From contig CAVQMB010000047.1 in assembly GCA_963713445.1 (NCBI GenBank), positions 1 through 64,000 of the forward strand: a stretch of 64,000 nucleotides of DNA. Reading direction: 5' to 3'. The notes beneath the pieces were generated by a model. That model was not told the DNA's origin and ran no database searches. It saw only the letters and a list, made by a program, of their open reading frames with translations. This document shows, one piece after another, positions 9,896-18,627 of this stretch. The translations under genes and the position numbers were made by a program. Each line of letters opens with the position of its first letter. The first letter of the stretch is position 1. The stretch is from CAVQMB01 sp963713445. GTDB lineage: Bacteria; Pseudomonadota; Gammaproteobacteria; Competibacterales; Competibacteraceae.

Positions 9896-9993
9896 ATGAA
9901 TCGTGCATCCAACCGGGGATCAGACCCGTAAAGTGATGGCCAGTGTGACGTCGCCGTGACGTTGATGAACCCTGAACCCGGAGATCCCCTTGC

Positions 9994-12123
9994 GTGAACA
10001 AGAGCAAACTTCTGCTGGCCGGCGGCATCGGGATTGCGGTGGTCACGTTCTTCATCCTGGGCCTGGATCACTACCTGACGCTGGCCACTTTCAAGGCCCA
10101 ACAGCATGTGCTGGTCAGCCTGGTAACGCACCATCCGCTGTCAAGCGCGCTGGCCTATTTCCTGGGTTACGTCCTGGTCGCGGCACTATCGCTGCCGGGC
10201 GCCGCACTGATGACGCTGGTCGGCGGCGCCATCTTCGGGCTGGGCTGGGGCACGCTGATCGTTTCGTTTGCTTCCACCGTGGGCGCCACCCTGGCGTTCC
10301 TGAGCGCCCGATTCCTGCTGCGCGATGCGGTACAGCGACGCTTTGGCCGCAACCTCGACGCGGTCAACCGCGGCATCAAACGCGATGGGGCATTCTACCT
10401 GTTCACGCTGCGCCTGGTACCGCTGTTCCCGTTCTTCGTCATCAATCTGGTGCTGGGGCTGACGCCGCTGCGCGCCCGAACCTTTTACTGGGTGAGTCAG
10501 CTCGGCATGCTGCCCGGCACCCTGGTGTACGTCAACGCCGGCACCCAGCTGGGGCAGCTGGAGTCGCTGCGTGGCATTCTGTCGCCGGGCCTGCTGCTGT
10601 CGTTCACCCTGCTGGGGGTGTTCCCGCTACTGGCCCGAAAAACGGTCGACTTGATCAAAGCGCGCCAGGCCTTGCGGCGCTGGCCGAAACCGGCCCATTT
10701 CGATCGCAACCTGGTGGTGATCGGTGCCGGCTCGGCCGGGCTGGTCAGTGCCTACATCGGCGCCGCCGTGCGAGCCCGGGTCAGTCTGATCGAAAAGCAA
10801 AAAATGGGCGGCGACTGCCTGAACACCGGCTGCGTGCCGTCCAAGGCCCTGCTGCGCACAGCGCGGCTGCTGGCCGACATCCGGCGTGCGCGCGATCTGG
10901 GTCTCAAATCCGCCACCGCTGAATTCGATTTCGCCGCGGTCATGGCCCGGGTGCAACAGGTCATTCACCGCATCGAACCGCACGACTCAGTCGAGCGCTA
11001 CCGCGCGCTGGGCGTGGACTGCATTCAGGGCGAGGCCCGCATCACATCACCGTACACGGTCGAAGTCAACGACCGCACCCTGACCACCCGCAGCATCATC
11101 ATCGCCGCCGGCGCCCGGCCCTTAGTGCCCCCGATTCCGGGCCTGGACCAGGTCGGCTTTCTGACCTCAGATTCGCTGTGGGACCTGCGCGAGCTGCCCC
11201 GTCGGTTGCTGGTACTGGGCGGCGGCCCGATCGGCTGCGAACTGGCCCAGGCCTTCGCCCGCTTCGGCAGTCAGGTGACGCTGCTGGAGATGCAGGAGCG
11301 GCTGCTGCCGCGCGAGGATGAGGAGTTCTCGGCACTGCTCAGGGACCGCTTTGAGGCCGAGGGGATAGCCGTCCGTGTCCAGCATCGAGCCACGGCTTTC
11401 CACGGCGAGCGCGGTGACAAGGTTGTGATCTGCGAACATCAGGGTGCCGCGGTCAGCATACCCTTCGACGAGGTCCTGATTGCGCTGGGCCGGGTCGCCA
11501 ACACGACCGGATACGGCCTGGAGGCACTCGGCATCCCGGTCAATCACACCATTGCAACCAACGCCTTTCTGCAGACCATCTATCCGAACATCTTTGCCGC
11601 CGGCGACGTGGCCGGGCCTTATCAATTCACCCACGTCGGTGCCCATCAGGCCTGGTTCGCGACCGTCAATGCGCTATTCGGGCGCTTCCGCCGATTCCGG
11701 GTCGATTACTCCACGATCCCCTGGGCCACCTTCACCGAGCCAGAGGTCGCCCGGGTCGGCCTCAACGAGCAGGAGGCCCGTGCCCAGGGAATCCGCTACG
11801 AAGTGACCCGCTACCCGCTCGACGAGCTTGACCGGGCGATCGCCGACGGCGCCGACTATGGCCAGATCAAGGTACTGACCGTGCCCGGCAAGGACCGTAT
11901 CCTGGGCGTTACCATCGCCGCCGAGCACGCCGGCGAACTGATCGCCGAATTTGTCCTGGCAATGCGTCACGGGCTGGGTCTGAACAAGATTCTGGCCACC
12001 ATTCATATCTACCCGACTCTGAGCGAGGCCAACAAGTACGCGGCGGGTGAATGGAAGAAGGCCCATGCCCCGCAGACCCTGCTGCGCTGGCTGCGCCGCT
12101 ATCACGCCTGGCAACGCGGCTGA
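9994..12123 (+). CDS. VTT (TVP38/TMEM64) membrane domain fused to FAD disulfide reductase
   Basis: 709 residues in two parts. Residues 1 to about 230 are a TVP38/TMEM64 (VTT/DedA-like) membrane domain with 5-6 hydrophobic helices and the motif LPGAALMTLVGGAIFG. From about 238 a class I pyridine nucleotide-disulfide oxidoreductase follows: FAD site VVIGAGSAGL, redox pair C275 and C280 in GGDCLNTGCVPSK, NAD(P) site LGGGPIGCE, and a dimerisation domain ending in the IHIYPTLSEA motif of mercuric-reductase relatives. There is no N-terminal heavy-metal-binding domain and no mer gene nearby, so Hg reduction is unlikely. A membrane-tethered thiol or quinone redox role is inference. GTG start with GGAG 9-10 bases upstream. 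Confidence 0.85.
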   Translation: MNKSKLLLAGGIGIAVVTFFILGLDHYLTLATFKAQQHVLVSLVTHHPLSSALAYFLGYVLVAALSLPGAALMTLVGGAIFGLGWGTLIVSFASTVGATLAFLSARFLLRDAVQRRFGRNLDAVNRGIKRDGAFYLFTLRLVPLFPFFVINLVLGLTPLRARTFYWVSQLGMLPGTLVYVNAGTQLGQLESLRGILSPGLLLSFTLLGVFPLLARKTVDLIKARQALRRWPKPAHFDRNLVVIGAGSAGLVSAYIGAAVRARVSLIEKQKMGGDCLNTGCVPSKALLRTARLLADIRRARDLGLKSATAEFDFAAVMARVQQVIHRIEPHDSVERYRALGVDCIQGEARITSPYTVEVNDRTLTTRSIIIAAGARPLVPPIPGLDQVGFLTSDSLWDLRELPRRLLVLGGGPIGCELAQAFARFGSQVTLLEMQERLLPREDEEFSALLRDRFEAEGIAVRVQHRATAFHGERGDKVVICEHQGAAVSIPFDEVLIALGRVANTTGYGLEALGIPVNHTIATNAFLQTIYPNIFAAGDVAGPYQFTHVGAHQAWFATVNALFGRFRRFRVDYSTIPWATFTEPEVARVGLNEQEARAQGIRYEVTRYPLDELDRAIADGADYGQIKVLTVPGKDRILGVTIAAEHAGELIAEFVLAMRHGLGLNKILATIHIYPTLSEANKYAAGEWKKAHAPQTLLRWLRRYHAWQRG

Positions 12124-12203
12124 CCGATCGAACCGCAAACTCTGTAGCCACAGCGTGGCCGGTCCGGCGACAATAGCGCGACCTGACATACCGGACCTGG
12201 CTT

Positions 12204-13169
12204 GTGACCGATGCTGCCACACCCGCGGCCGTGGAAACCTGCGGTCTGCGCCGCCGCTATGGTGACTTCGAAGCCCTCAAGGGCATCGACCTTACCGTGC
12301 GACGCGGCGAAATGTTCGCCCTGCTGGGCCCAAACGGGGCCGGTAAGACTACCTTGTTCTCCATTCTCAGCACGCTCCTGCAACCGTCGGCTGGCGCGGC
12401 CCGGGTGCTGGGTTTCGACGTCGTGCGCGAACGGCCGGCGATACGCCGCCACATGGGCATCGTATTCCAGGAGCCCGCGCTGGAGCAGAAACTTTCGGCG
12501 CGCGACAACCTGCTGCTGATGGGCTTGTTCTACGGACTGGGGCCAGGCGAGGCGCGCCGACGGGCCGAAGCCATGCTCATCCAGCTGCAACTCACCGAGT
12601 TTGCCGAGCGCCCGACCCAGAAGCTCTCCGGTGGCCAGAAGCGGCGACTGGAACTGGCCCGGGCCTTGATCAGCAGCCCTGACATCCTGTTCCTGGACGA
12701 AGCCACCCTGGGCCTGGATGTCGAGGCCCGGCGCAGTTTCTGGGCCCAGGTGCGCGACCTGGTGCGCGCGGGCAGGACGGTGTTTTTCACCACCCATTAC
12801 ATGGAAGAAGCTGATGTCGCGGACCGTATTGCCCTGATCAACGAGGGCGAAATCGTCGCCCTGGACACCCCGCAGGCTCTGAAACAGCGCATCGGTGGCG
12901 GCGTAGTCCGACTGCAGACAAGTGACGACCGCCAGGCCCGCGAATGGCTGGCTGACCACGGCCACCGGTGCGAGCCCAGTGACCAGGGACTGGTGCTCAT
13001 CAGCCCGGACCCGGCGGCCCTGCTGCCCGCTCTGCTGCGCGAACTGCCGGTTCCGGTGCTACGCGCCGAAATTCAGGCACCCAGTCTGGAAAACGTGTTC
13101 CTGATCCTCACCGGACGCGCCCTGGCAAACGGCGAGGCCGCCGCAGCGCCAGCCGGAGGTCAGCCATGA
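12204..13169 (+). CDS. ABC-2 type exporter, ATP-binding subunit
   Basis: 321 residues. Walker A GPNGAGKTT at 42-50, Q-loop region MGIVFQEPALEQ, signature LSGGQKRRLELARA, Walker B DILFLDEATLGLD, and a C-terminal regulatory segment as in DrrA/NodI-type exporters. GTG start. It ends in an ATGA overlap with the permease at 13166, so the two form one exporter. The substrate is not predictable. Confidence 0.9.
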   Translation: MTDAATPAAVETCGLRRRYGDFEALKGIDLTVRRGEMFALLGPNGAGKTTLFSILSTLLQPSAGAARVLGFDVVRERPAIRRHMGIVFQEPALEQKLSARDNLLLMGLFYGLGPGEARRRAEAMLIQLQLTEFAERPTQKLSGGQKRRLELARALISSPDILFLDEATLGLDVEARRSFWAQVRDLVRAGRTVFFTTHYMEEADVADRIALINEGEIVALDTPQALKQRIGGGVVRLQTSDDRQAREWLADHGHRCEPSDQGLVLISPDPAALLPALLRELPVPVLRAEIQAPSLENVFLILTGRALANGEAAAAPAGGQP

Positions 13170-13909
13170 ATGCGCTGTTCGGCATCATACTGCTGGACCT
13201 GAAACGGCTCTGGGTGGACAAAATCCGACTACTGTCCAGTCTGGCCCAGCCGCTGCTCTACCTGTTTGTGCTGGGCTCCGGGCTGGGCGCCAGCTCCAAG
13301 CTGGGTGGCGCCGCCTACCTGCAGTACATTTTCCCCGGCGTGCTGGGCCTGTCGCTGCTGTTTTCAGCCACCTTTGCCGCCATTGCCATTGTCTTCGACC
13401 GCCAGATAGGTTTTCTCAAGGCCATTCTTGTCGCCCCGGTACCACGCCCGGTAGTGGCCTGTGGCAAGATTGCCTCGGGTGCCATTCAGGCATTGATTCC
13501 AGGCCTGATTCTGTTGCTGTTTGCACCGCTGGTCGGGCTACCATTGACGGCGCCCATAGTGTTGGCGCTGCTGGGCGCAATGCTGCTCGCCGCGGTTACC
13601 TTTGCGGCCCTGGGCGTGGCGGTGGCGGCGCGCTTCACCTCGGTGACGGTGTTTCCGATCGTCTCCAATGCGGTGTTGCTGCCGATGTTCTTCCTGTCCG
13701 GCGCACTGTATCCGCTGACCGGCACGCCGGCCTGGCTGCGCGCCCTGGCCCATGTCGACCCGGTGGCCTACGCCGTGGACCTGATGCGGGCGCCGCTGAC
13801 CGGCCAGCGCTATTTCCCGCTGTGGCTGTCGCTTGCGGTCCTGGCCGCCTTCATCCTGGTGCTGTCGTGGCTGGCGATGCGTGTGTTCGCCCGTGGGGAC
13901 GAGGTCTAG
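13166..13909 (+). CDS. ABC-2 type exporter, permease subunit
   Basis: 247 residues with six predicted membrane helices and the ABC-2 membrane signature in the region LPMFFLSGALYPLTGTPAWL, followed by HVDPVAYAVDLMR as in DrrB/NodJ. It pairs with the ATPase just upstream through a 4-nt overlap. Family members export drugs, oligosaccharides or heme-related compounds; nothing here decides between them. Confidence 0.88.
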   Translation: MNALFGIILLDLKRLWVDKIRLLSSLAQPLLYLFVLGSGLGASSKLGGAAYLQYIFPGVLGLSLLFSATFAAIAIVFDRQIGFLKAILVAPVPRPVVACGKIASGAIQALIPGLILLLFAPLVGLPLTAPIVLALLGAMLLAAVTFAALGVAVAARFTSVTVFPIVSNAVLLPMFFLSGALYPLTGTPAWLRALAHVDPVAYAVDLMRAPLTGQRYFPLWLSLAVLAAFILVLSWLAMRVFARGDEV

Positions 13910-14019
13910 CCCGCCATGGCCCGCCGTCGGGTGCGGATAACGCCCGTTGCTCAGGGCTCACGGTGGGTACCCGGGAGCGCTATGCTAACGCACAACAATG
14001 CCGCCATGAGAGTGCCGCC

Positions 14020-14379
14020 ATGCTGTTTGCCGATATCCAGCGCCAGGATCGCATCGTCACCACCGCCCGCAGGGTTCAGAATCAGCTGATCCGATCACGC
14101 TCGGCGTTGCGCACGGGGCAGGTCGAACAAGCTGACGAACATTTAGGTGAAGCACTGAACCAACTCATTCACGTCATCCAGCACCTGCAGTTCTCCTATG
14201 CCGTGCAACAGATTGAGGCGCCCAACCACGCGCCGGCGCTGATCTGGATCGACCTGCCGACCCAGCAACGGCTGGAGGACCTGCAACAGGCGACCGGCTA
14301 TTCGGTCAAGCAGATCATCATCGAACTGCTGCAGAGCGGCCAGCTGGCACCGGCGGACGGCGGGTCCGGGCGGGACTAG
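14020..14379 (+). CDS. Hypothetical protein with coiled coil and RHH-like C-terminus
   Basis: 119 residues from ATG 14020. The first 75 residues are helical and charged, with heptad-like spacing. The C-terminal segment ALIWIDLPTQQRLEDLQQ then ATGYSVKQIIIELLQ looks like a beta strand plus two helices, the layout of ribbon-helix-helix DNA-binding proteins (strand, helix A, GYS turn, helix B). This is pattern reading only. Its stop shares the tetranucleotide CTAG with the stop of the convergent rhomboid gene. Confidence 0.6.
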   Translation: MLFADIQRQDRIVTTARRVQNQLIRSRSALRTGQVEQADEHLGEALNQLIHVIQHLQFSYAVQQIEAPNHAPALIWIDLPTQQRLEDLQQATGYSVKQIIIELLQSGQLAPADGGSGRD

Positions 14380-15023
14380 GAACGCCCCCGGGCAAACGGC
14401 CAGCCGCGGCGCCAATACTGGATCATCAGGAATCCGAACAGCATCCCGCCGATGTGGGCGAAATGAGCGACCCCGGCCTGGGTGCCGGTCACCCCGGCCC
14501 ACAGCTCAAAGGCCCCGTAGATCAGCACAAACCACTTCGCCTTCATCGGGATCGGCGGGATCAGCAGCAGAATAATGCGATTCGGATACATCATCGCGTA
14601 AGCCAGCAATACCCCGAGCACCCCCCCGGAGGCGCCGATAGTGGGAAAGAAACCACCGCTCCGGGCGGCAATCGATGCCACTGCCAGCTGGACTGCACCG
14701 GCGCCCAGTACGCACACAGCGTAATATTGCAGAAACCGCCTGGTCCCCCACAGTGCTTCCACGCCGACGCCGAACATCCACAGGCCGAACATGTTAAAGA
14801 GCAGGTGCATCACACTGCCGTGCAGGAACCCGTAGCTGGCCAACTGCCAAAGCTCGAACTGTGGAATCCGCAGCATGCCGTAGGAGGTCATCACGCTGCC
14901 AGGCGACCCCAGCGGCCAAAGCGCGAACAAGCGAACCAACTCAGCATTGAGGCCCATCTGCTGGACCAGAAAGATTAGCGTATTGGCCAGCAACAGCCCC
15001 AGCACGCCGGATGTCATTGGCAT
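14376..15023 (-). CDS. Rhomboid-family intramembrane serine protease
   Basis: 215 residues, about six membrane helices. The catalytic serine lies in GASGG (S132) and the histidine in HIGG (H190). The HGSVMHLLFNMFGLWMFG segment (68-85) carries the conserved HxxxNxxxxW-type L1/TM2 pattern. It would cleave single-pass membrane proteins within the inner membrane. There is no extra domain, so it resembles the compact bacterial rhomboid core. Confidence 0.9.
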   Translation of the reverse strand: MPMTSGVLGLLLANTLIFLVQQMGLNAELVRLFALWPLGSPGSVMTSYGMLRIPQFELWQLASYGFLHGSVMHLLFNMFGLWMFGVGVEALWGTRRFLQYYAVCVLGAGAVQLAVASIAARSGGFFPTIGASGGVLGVLLAYAMMYPNRIILLLIPPIPMKAKWFVLIYGAFELWAGVTGTQAGVAHFAHIGGMLFGFLMIQYWRRGWPFARGRS

Positions 15024-15188
15024 GGTCGTCGCCCCGGCGGCAGCGTTCTGTCCATCGATTCCATCTCCACTCGAGTTAAACGGGGATTATAGGTGGCCCA
15101 TCGCGGGTCACCAACTATACAGCGGGAACAGCGACCGCCCCAGCGCTGCCTAACTACTATTCAAATCATCGCGCATTGGAGATCCGAC

Positions 15189-15545
15189 ATGACGGCACTG
15201 CACGAGATGCCCTGTGAGGCCTGCCGCGCCGGTGCGCCACAGGTCACCGACGACGAACTGCGTGAACTGCTGCCGCAGATTCCGGACTGGTCGGCGGTAG
15301 TCCGCGACGACATCCTGCGCCTGGAACGCCTGTTCCGATTCGGCAATTTCCGCAAAGCCCTGGCCTTTACCAACCAGGTCGGGGAACTGGCCGAGAGGCA
15401 CGGTCATCACCCCGCCATCCTAACCGAATGGGGCAAGGTCACCGTGACCTGGTGGAGCCACAAAATCCGTGGTCTGCACAAGACTGATCTGGTGATGGCG
15501 GCGAGAACCGATCAGCTGCTGGCGCATCGGCTGACGCCGCCGTGA
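15189..15545 (+). CDS. phhB: Pterin-4a-carbinolamine dehydratase
   Basis: 118 residues. The motif RHGHHPAILTEW and the following TVTWWSHKIRGLHKTD match the catalytic His pair and Trp/Thr core of the PCD/DCoH family. It dehydrates 4a-hydroxy-tetrahydropterin, recycling the cofactor of phenylalanine hydroxylase; bacterial homologues may also support molybdopterin metabolism. The start ATG at 15189 has GGAG 7 bases upstream. phhA is not in the window. The extra N-terminal CEACRAGAPQ segment is common in gammaproteobacterial homologues. Confidence 0.9.
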   Translation: MTALHEMPCEACRAGAPQVTDDELRELLPQIPDWSAVVRDDILRLERLFRFGNFRKALAFTNQVGELAERHGHHPAILTEWGKVTVTWWSHKIRGLHKTDLVMAARTDQLLAHRLTPP

Positions 15546-15553
15546 CCGGCTGA

Positions 15554-15582
15554 TTGACAGCCCCCGCCGGCGGGCCTACATT
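15554..15582 (+). promoter_or_regulatory. Sigma-70 promoter of the btu operon
   Basis: A perfect TTGACA (15554-15559), a 17-base spacer and TACATT (15577-15582) place the transcription start near 15589, just before the cobalamin riboswitch. Confidence 0.7.
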
Positions 15583-15589
15583 GCGCCCT

Positions 15590-15770
15590 ATCCGGCGGTT
15601 CCCCTGCACGGGGATGAAATGGGAACACGGTTGGGCCTGTGAGCCGAAGCCGTGGCTGCCCTCGCAACTGTAACCGGCGAGCCGGGCTCCACAATGCCAC
15701 TGGGAAACTGGGAAGGCGGAGCTCGTGCACTGACCCGGAAGCCAGGAGACCTGCCGCCGGAGGCGTCACC
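15590..15770 (+). ncRNA. Cobalamin (adenosylcobalamin) riboswitch
   Basis: Conserved blocks occur in the right order: GGGAACACGGTTG near 15621, the B12 box GCTGCCCTCGCAACTGTAA at 15655-15673, GCCACTGGGAAACTGGGAAGGC-type segment at 15696-15717, and GCCAGGAGACCTGCCG at 15741-15756. It lies in the 5' leader of btuB. Binding of cobalamin should shut off the operon. The expression platform (about 15771-15950) shows no clear intrinsic terminator, which suggests translational control over the GTG start. Confidence 0.95.
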
Positions 15771-15952
15771 CACCGACGAGCGAGGCGATCGCCGGTACGG
15801 ACCTCCGTTTGCGGTGGCGCATGTCCAGTACCGCCGCACAGGGTATCCTTGGTTCCTGATAACTGTGGTGGCGGTGTGACCTGCAGCAGGGGGCGCCGAC
15901 TACCCGACAATGACGCGCGGCGTTCCCACTCAATTTGTTAGGGAGAGCCATC

Positions 15953-17794
15953 GTGTCAAAATCGAATTCACTACGCGCCCGCAACTCGTGCCTCACCCTG
16001 CTTCTGGGCGCTGCGGCGAGCCTGCTCCCGGCCGTCGTACAAGCCCAGGGCGACGCCAATGGTGCGGTCACGGCAGCGCCGGTAGTGGTCACCGCGACCC
16101 GGATCCCGACCAATCCCGCCCAGCTCGGCAGCAGTGTGTCGATCATCACCCGGCAACAGCTCGAACGGCGCCAGATTACGTTCGTGGGCGATGCGTTGCG
16201 CACCATACCGGGGGTCACCATCCAGCAGGCCGGCAATCCCGGCAACCGCACCACCGTACGTATCCGCGGCTCCGATACCAATCAGGTGCTGGTGCTGATC
16301 GACGGCGTGCGGATCAATAATCTGCGGGCCGACGATTCGGTCGACCTGGGCAATCTGCTCACCGCCGATGTCCAGCGCATCGAGGTCGTCCGCGGTCCGC
16401 AGAGCGTGCTTTACGGCAGCAACGCCGTGGGCGGCGTGATCAACATCATCACCCGCAAAGGCAGGCCCGGCCTGCACGCGCGGGCCCTGTTCGAAGGCGG
16501 CGCGATGAATACCCGCCATGCCGCCCTCAACGTCAGTGGCGGCAGCAAGAAGGTGGATTTTGCCGCCAGCTTCGAACGCTTTCTCACCGACGGCATTTCC
16601 ACCGCCGCCGGCAACAGCGAACTCGACGGCAACGCCAGCAGTAACGCCTCGCTGCGGATCAGCGCGCATCCCAGCAGTACCAGTGAGTTCACCGTGATAG
16701 CACGCGGCACCAGGGCTGTTACCGCAACCGACGAGGGTATCAATACCCCGTATTTCGATCCCAATCATCAGCTCCACACTAACAACGGCTTTCTGCGCCT
16801 GCAGGGCAAGCTGACCAGCGCCGGCGGCCGGCTCGACCAGCGCTTCGGGATTGAGAGCACGCACTCCGACTTCACTGACTACGGCAGCACCTCAACCTAT
16901 ACCAGTAGCGGCAGCCATCGGGCCGTGGACTACCAGGCCAGCTACTTCTTCAATGCCCGCGACGTACTCACCGCCGGCACCCAGTGGAGCCGCGATGCCG
17001 CGACCAACAACTCTGGGAGCGGACTGACTTATAACACCGTGGCCGGCTACGCCAATTATCGCTTCAGCCCGAGCCGGCCGTGGGATCTGGGCATCGGCTT
17101 GCGTGAGGATCACAACACCCAGTTCGGCGGTTTCACCAGCTACCGGCTGACCGCCAGCTATCGGGCATGGGCGGGAACGCGGTTTCACGCCAGTCTGGGC
17201 CGGGGTTTCAGCCTGCCGACCTTCACCGAGCAGGCCTACGGCCACAATCCGAACCTGCGGCCGGAACGCAGCACCGGCGTCGATTTCGGCATCGACCAGG
17301 CGCTGCTGAACCAGCACGCGCATCTGTCGCTTACCGTGTTCGACAACCGTATCAGCGACCTGATCGAGTTCGTCGGCAACAATGCCTACAACGTGGATAA
17401 GGCCCGCATCCGCGGTATTGAAGCCAGTGGCCGGGTTGACCTGACCGCGAACTGGCACCTCAGCGCCGATCTGACTTATCAGCAACCGCGTAATGTCGCG
17501 ACTGACCAGGACCTGCTGGAGCGGCCGCGGCGCAAGGCCAGCCTGAACCTGGACTACAGTGCCGGCCGGCTCAGCGCCTTCGCCCAGCTCCACTATGAAG
17601 GTCCGCGGCCGGACACCGGCAACGTCCGGCTAGGCGGTTATTCGGTGACCGATATCGGGGTCAGCTACAGGATCGACCGCAGCGTGGAGCTGACCGGACG
17701 CATCAACAACCTGTTCAACCGTCATTACCAGGAATTCGCCGGCTACAACACGCCTGGCTTTGCCGGCTATGTGGGAGTACGGGTCAAGCTGTGA
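15953..17794 (+). CDS. btuB: TonB-dependent vitamin B12 receptor BtuB
   Basis: Outer-membrane 22-stranded barrel with N-terminal plug, 613 residues. A signal peptide (about 1-31, ending VVQAQG) is followed by the TonB box region APVVVTATR and plug motifs RIRGSDTNQVLVLIDGVR and EVVRGPQSVLYGSNAVGGVINI. The C-terminus ends in an aromatic-containing strand (GYVGVRVKL). The start is GTG 15953, preceded by AGGGAGAG at 8 bases. It imports cobalamin from outside using TonB energy. First gene of the riboswitch-controlled operon; its stop overlaps btuF by 4 nt. Confidence 0.93.
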   Translation: MSKSNSLRARNSCLTLLLGAAASLLPAVVQAQGDANGAVTAAPVVVTATRIPTNPAQLGSSVSIITRQQLERRQITFVGDALRTIPGVTIQQAGNPGNRTTVRIRGSDTNQVLVLIDGVRINNLRADDSVDLGNLLTADVQRIEVVRGPQSVLYGSNAVGGVINIITRKGRPGLHARALFEGGAMNTRHAALNVSGGSKKVDFAASFERFLTDGISTAAGNSELDGNASSNASLRISAHPSSTSEFTVIARGTRAVTATDEGINTPYFDPNHQLHTNNGFLRLQGKLTSAGGRLDQRFGIESTHSDFTDYGSTSTYTSSGSHRAVDYQASYFFNARDVLTAGTQWSRDAATNNSGSGLTYNTVAGYANYRFSPSRPWDLGIGLREDHNTQFGGFTSYRLTASYRAWAGTRFHASLGRGFSLPTFTEQAYGHNPNLRPERSTGVDFGIDQALLNQHAHLSLTVFDNRISDLIEFVGNNAYNVDKARIRGIEASGRVDLTANWHLSADLTYQQPRNVATDQDLLERPRRKASLNLDYSAGRLSAFAQLHYEGPRPDTGNVRLGGYSVTDIGVSYRIDRSVELTGRINNLFNRHYQEFAGYNTPGFAGYVGVRVKL

Positions 17795-18627
17795 AGCAGC
17801 CGCGGAACGCACTGAGCTGCTGGCTGGCGGCGGCACTGCTGTTTGTTGTGTCCCAGGATGCGCGCGCGGGCGGGATCGTCTCGCTCAACCTGTGCAGCGA
17901 CCAGCTACTGGTCGAGCTGGCGGCCCGCCCGCAGATCGCCGCGGTGTCGTTTCTGGCGCGTGATCCGACCCTATCCTACGTGGCCCGACGTGCCCGCAGG
18001 CTGCCAGCGGTCCAGGCCAGTGCCGAACAAGTGCTGGCACTGCATCCGGACCTGGTACTGGCCGGTGTCTATGGTGCGCGCCCGGCACTGGCCCTGATCA
18101 AGGACCGCGGCATACCAGTCCTGCAGTTGGCCATGGCCAAGGACTTCCCCGCCATCCGCCGGGAAACGCTGCACGTCGGCCGACGGCTGGGCCGGCTGGC
18201 GCAGGCTCGCCGGCAGCTGGCGCGCATGGATCGACTGTTGCGGGCCAGCCGAGCAGCGCCGGATGCCATGAAGCCGCGCGGCCTGGTCCTGGAGCCTGGC
18301 GGTTTCACGCCGGGCCGCGGCAGCCTGGCCGATGCCGTCCTGAAAGCCGCCGGCTGGATCAATCTGGCGGCCACCGCCGGCATCGACGGCTACGGCTATC
18401 TGTCGCTGGAAAAGGTGCTGACGCTACATCCCGACGTCCTCATCAGCGAACATACCGATGCGGATTATCCGTCGCTGGCCGGTCAATGGCTGCACCATCC
18501 AGCGTTGTCGGCGCTGCCACGCGTCTATGTCCCCGGTGCGCTGTTGGCCTGCGGTGGACCACAAACCGCCATTGCGGTGGCGGAACTGGCTGGCGTGCGG
18601 CGCGCGCTGGCGGCCAGGCAACCATGA
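17791..18627 (+). CDS. btuF: Periplasmic B12-binding protein (BtuF-like)
   Basis: Cluster A-II periplasmic binding protein, 278 residues, with a signal peptide to about residue 26. SLNLCSDQLLVELA and the later GYLSLEKVLTLHPDVLI match the BtuF/FecB Fe-B12 binding fold (two lobes joined by a helix). It hands cobalamin to BtuCD. GTG start overlapping the btuB stop (GTGA), and its own stop overlaps btuC. Siderophore binding cannot be excluded from the sequence alone, but the riboswitch context supports cobalamin. Confidence 0.88.
   Translation: MKQPRNALSCWLAAALLFVVSQDARAGGIVSLNLCSDQLLVELAARPQIAAVSFLARDPTLSYVARRARRLPAVQASAEQVLALHPDLVLAGVYGARPALALIKDRGIPVLQLAMAKDFPAIRRETLHVGRRLGRLAQARRQLARMDRLLRASRAAPDAMKPRGLVLEPGGFTPGRGSLADAVLKAAGWINLAATAGIDGYGYLSLEKVLTLHPDVLISEHTDADYPSLAGQWLHHPALSALPRVYVPGALLACGGPQTAIAVAELAGVRRALAARQP

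Noticed and set aside
9994..12123. Mercury-resistance mercuric reductase
   Set aside because: No metal-binding N-terminal domain, no mer genes nearby, and a membrane domain in front.
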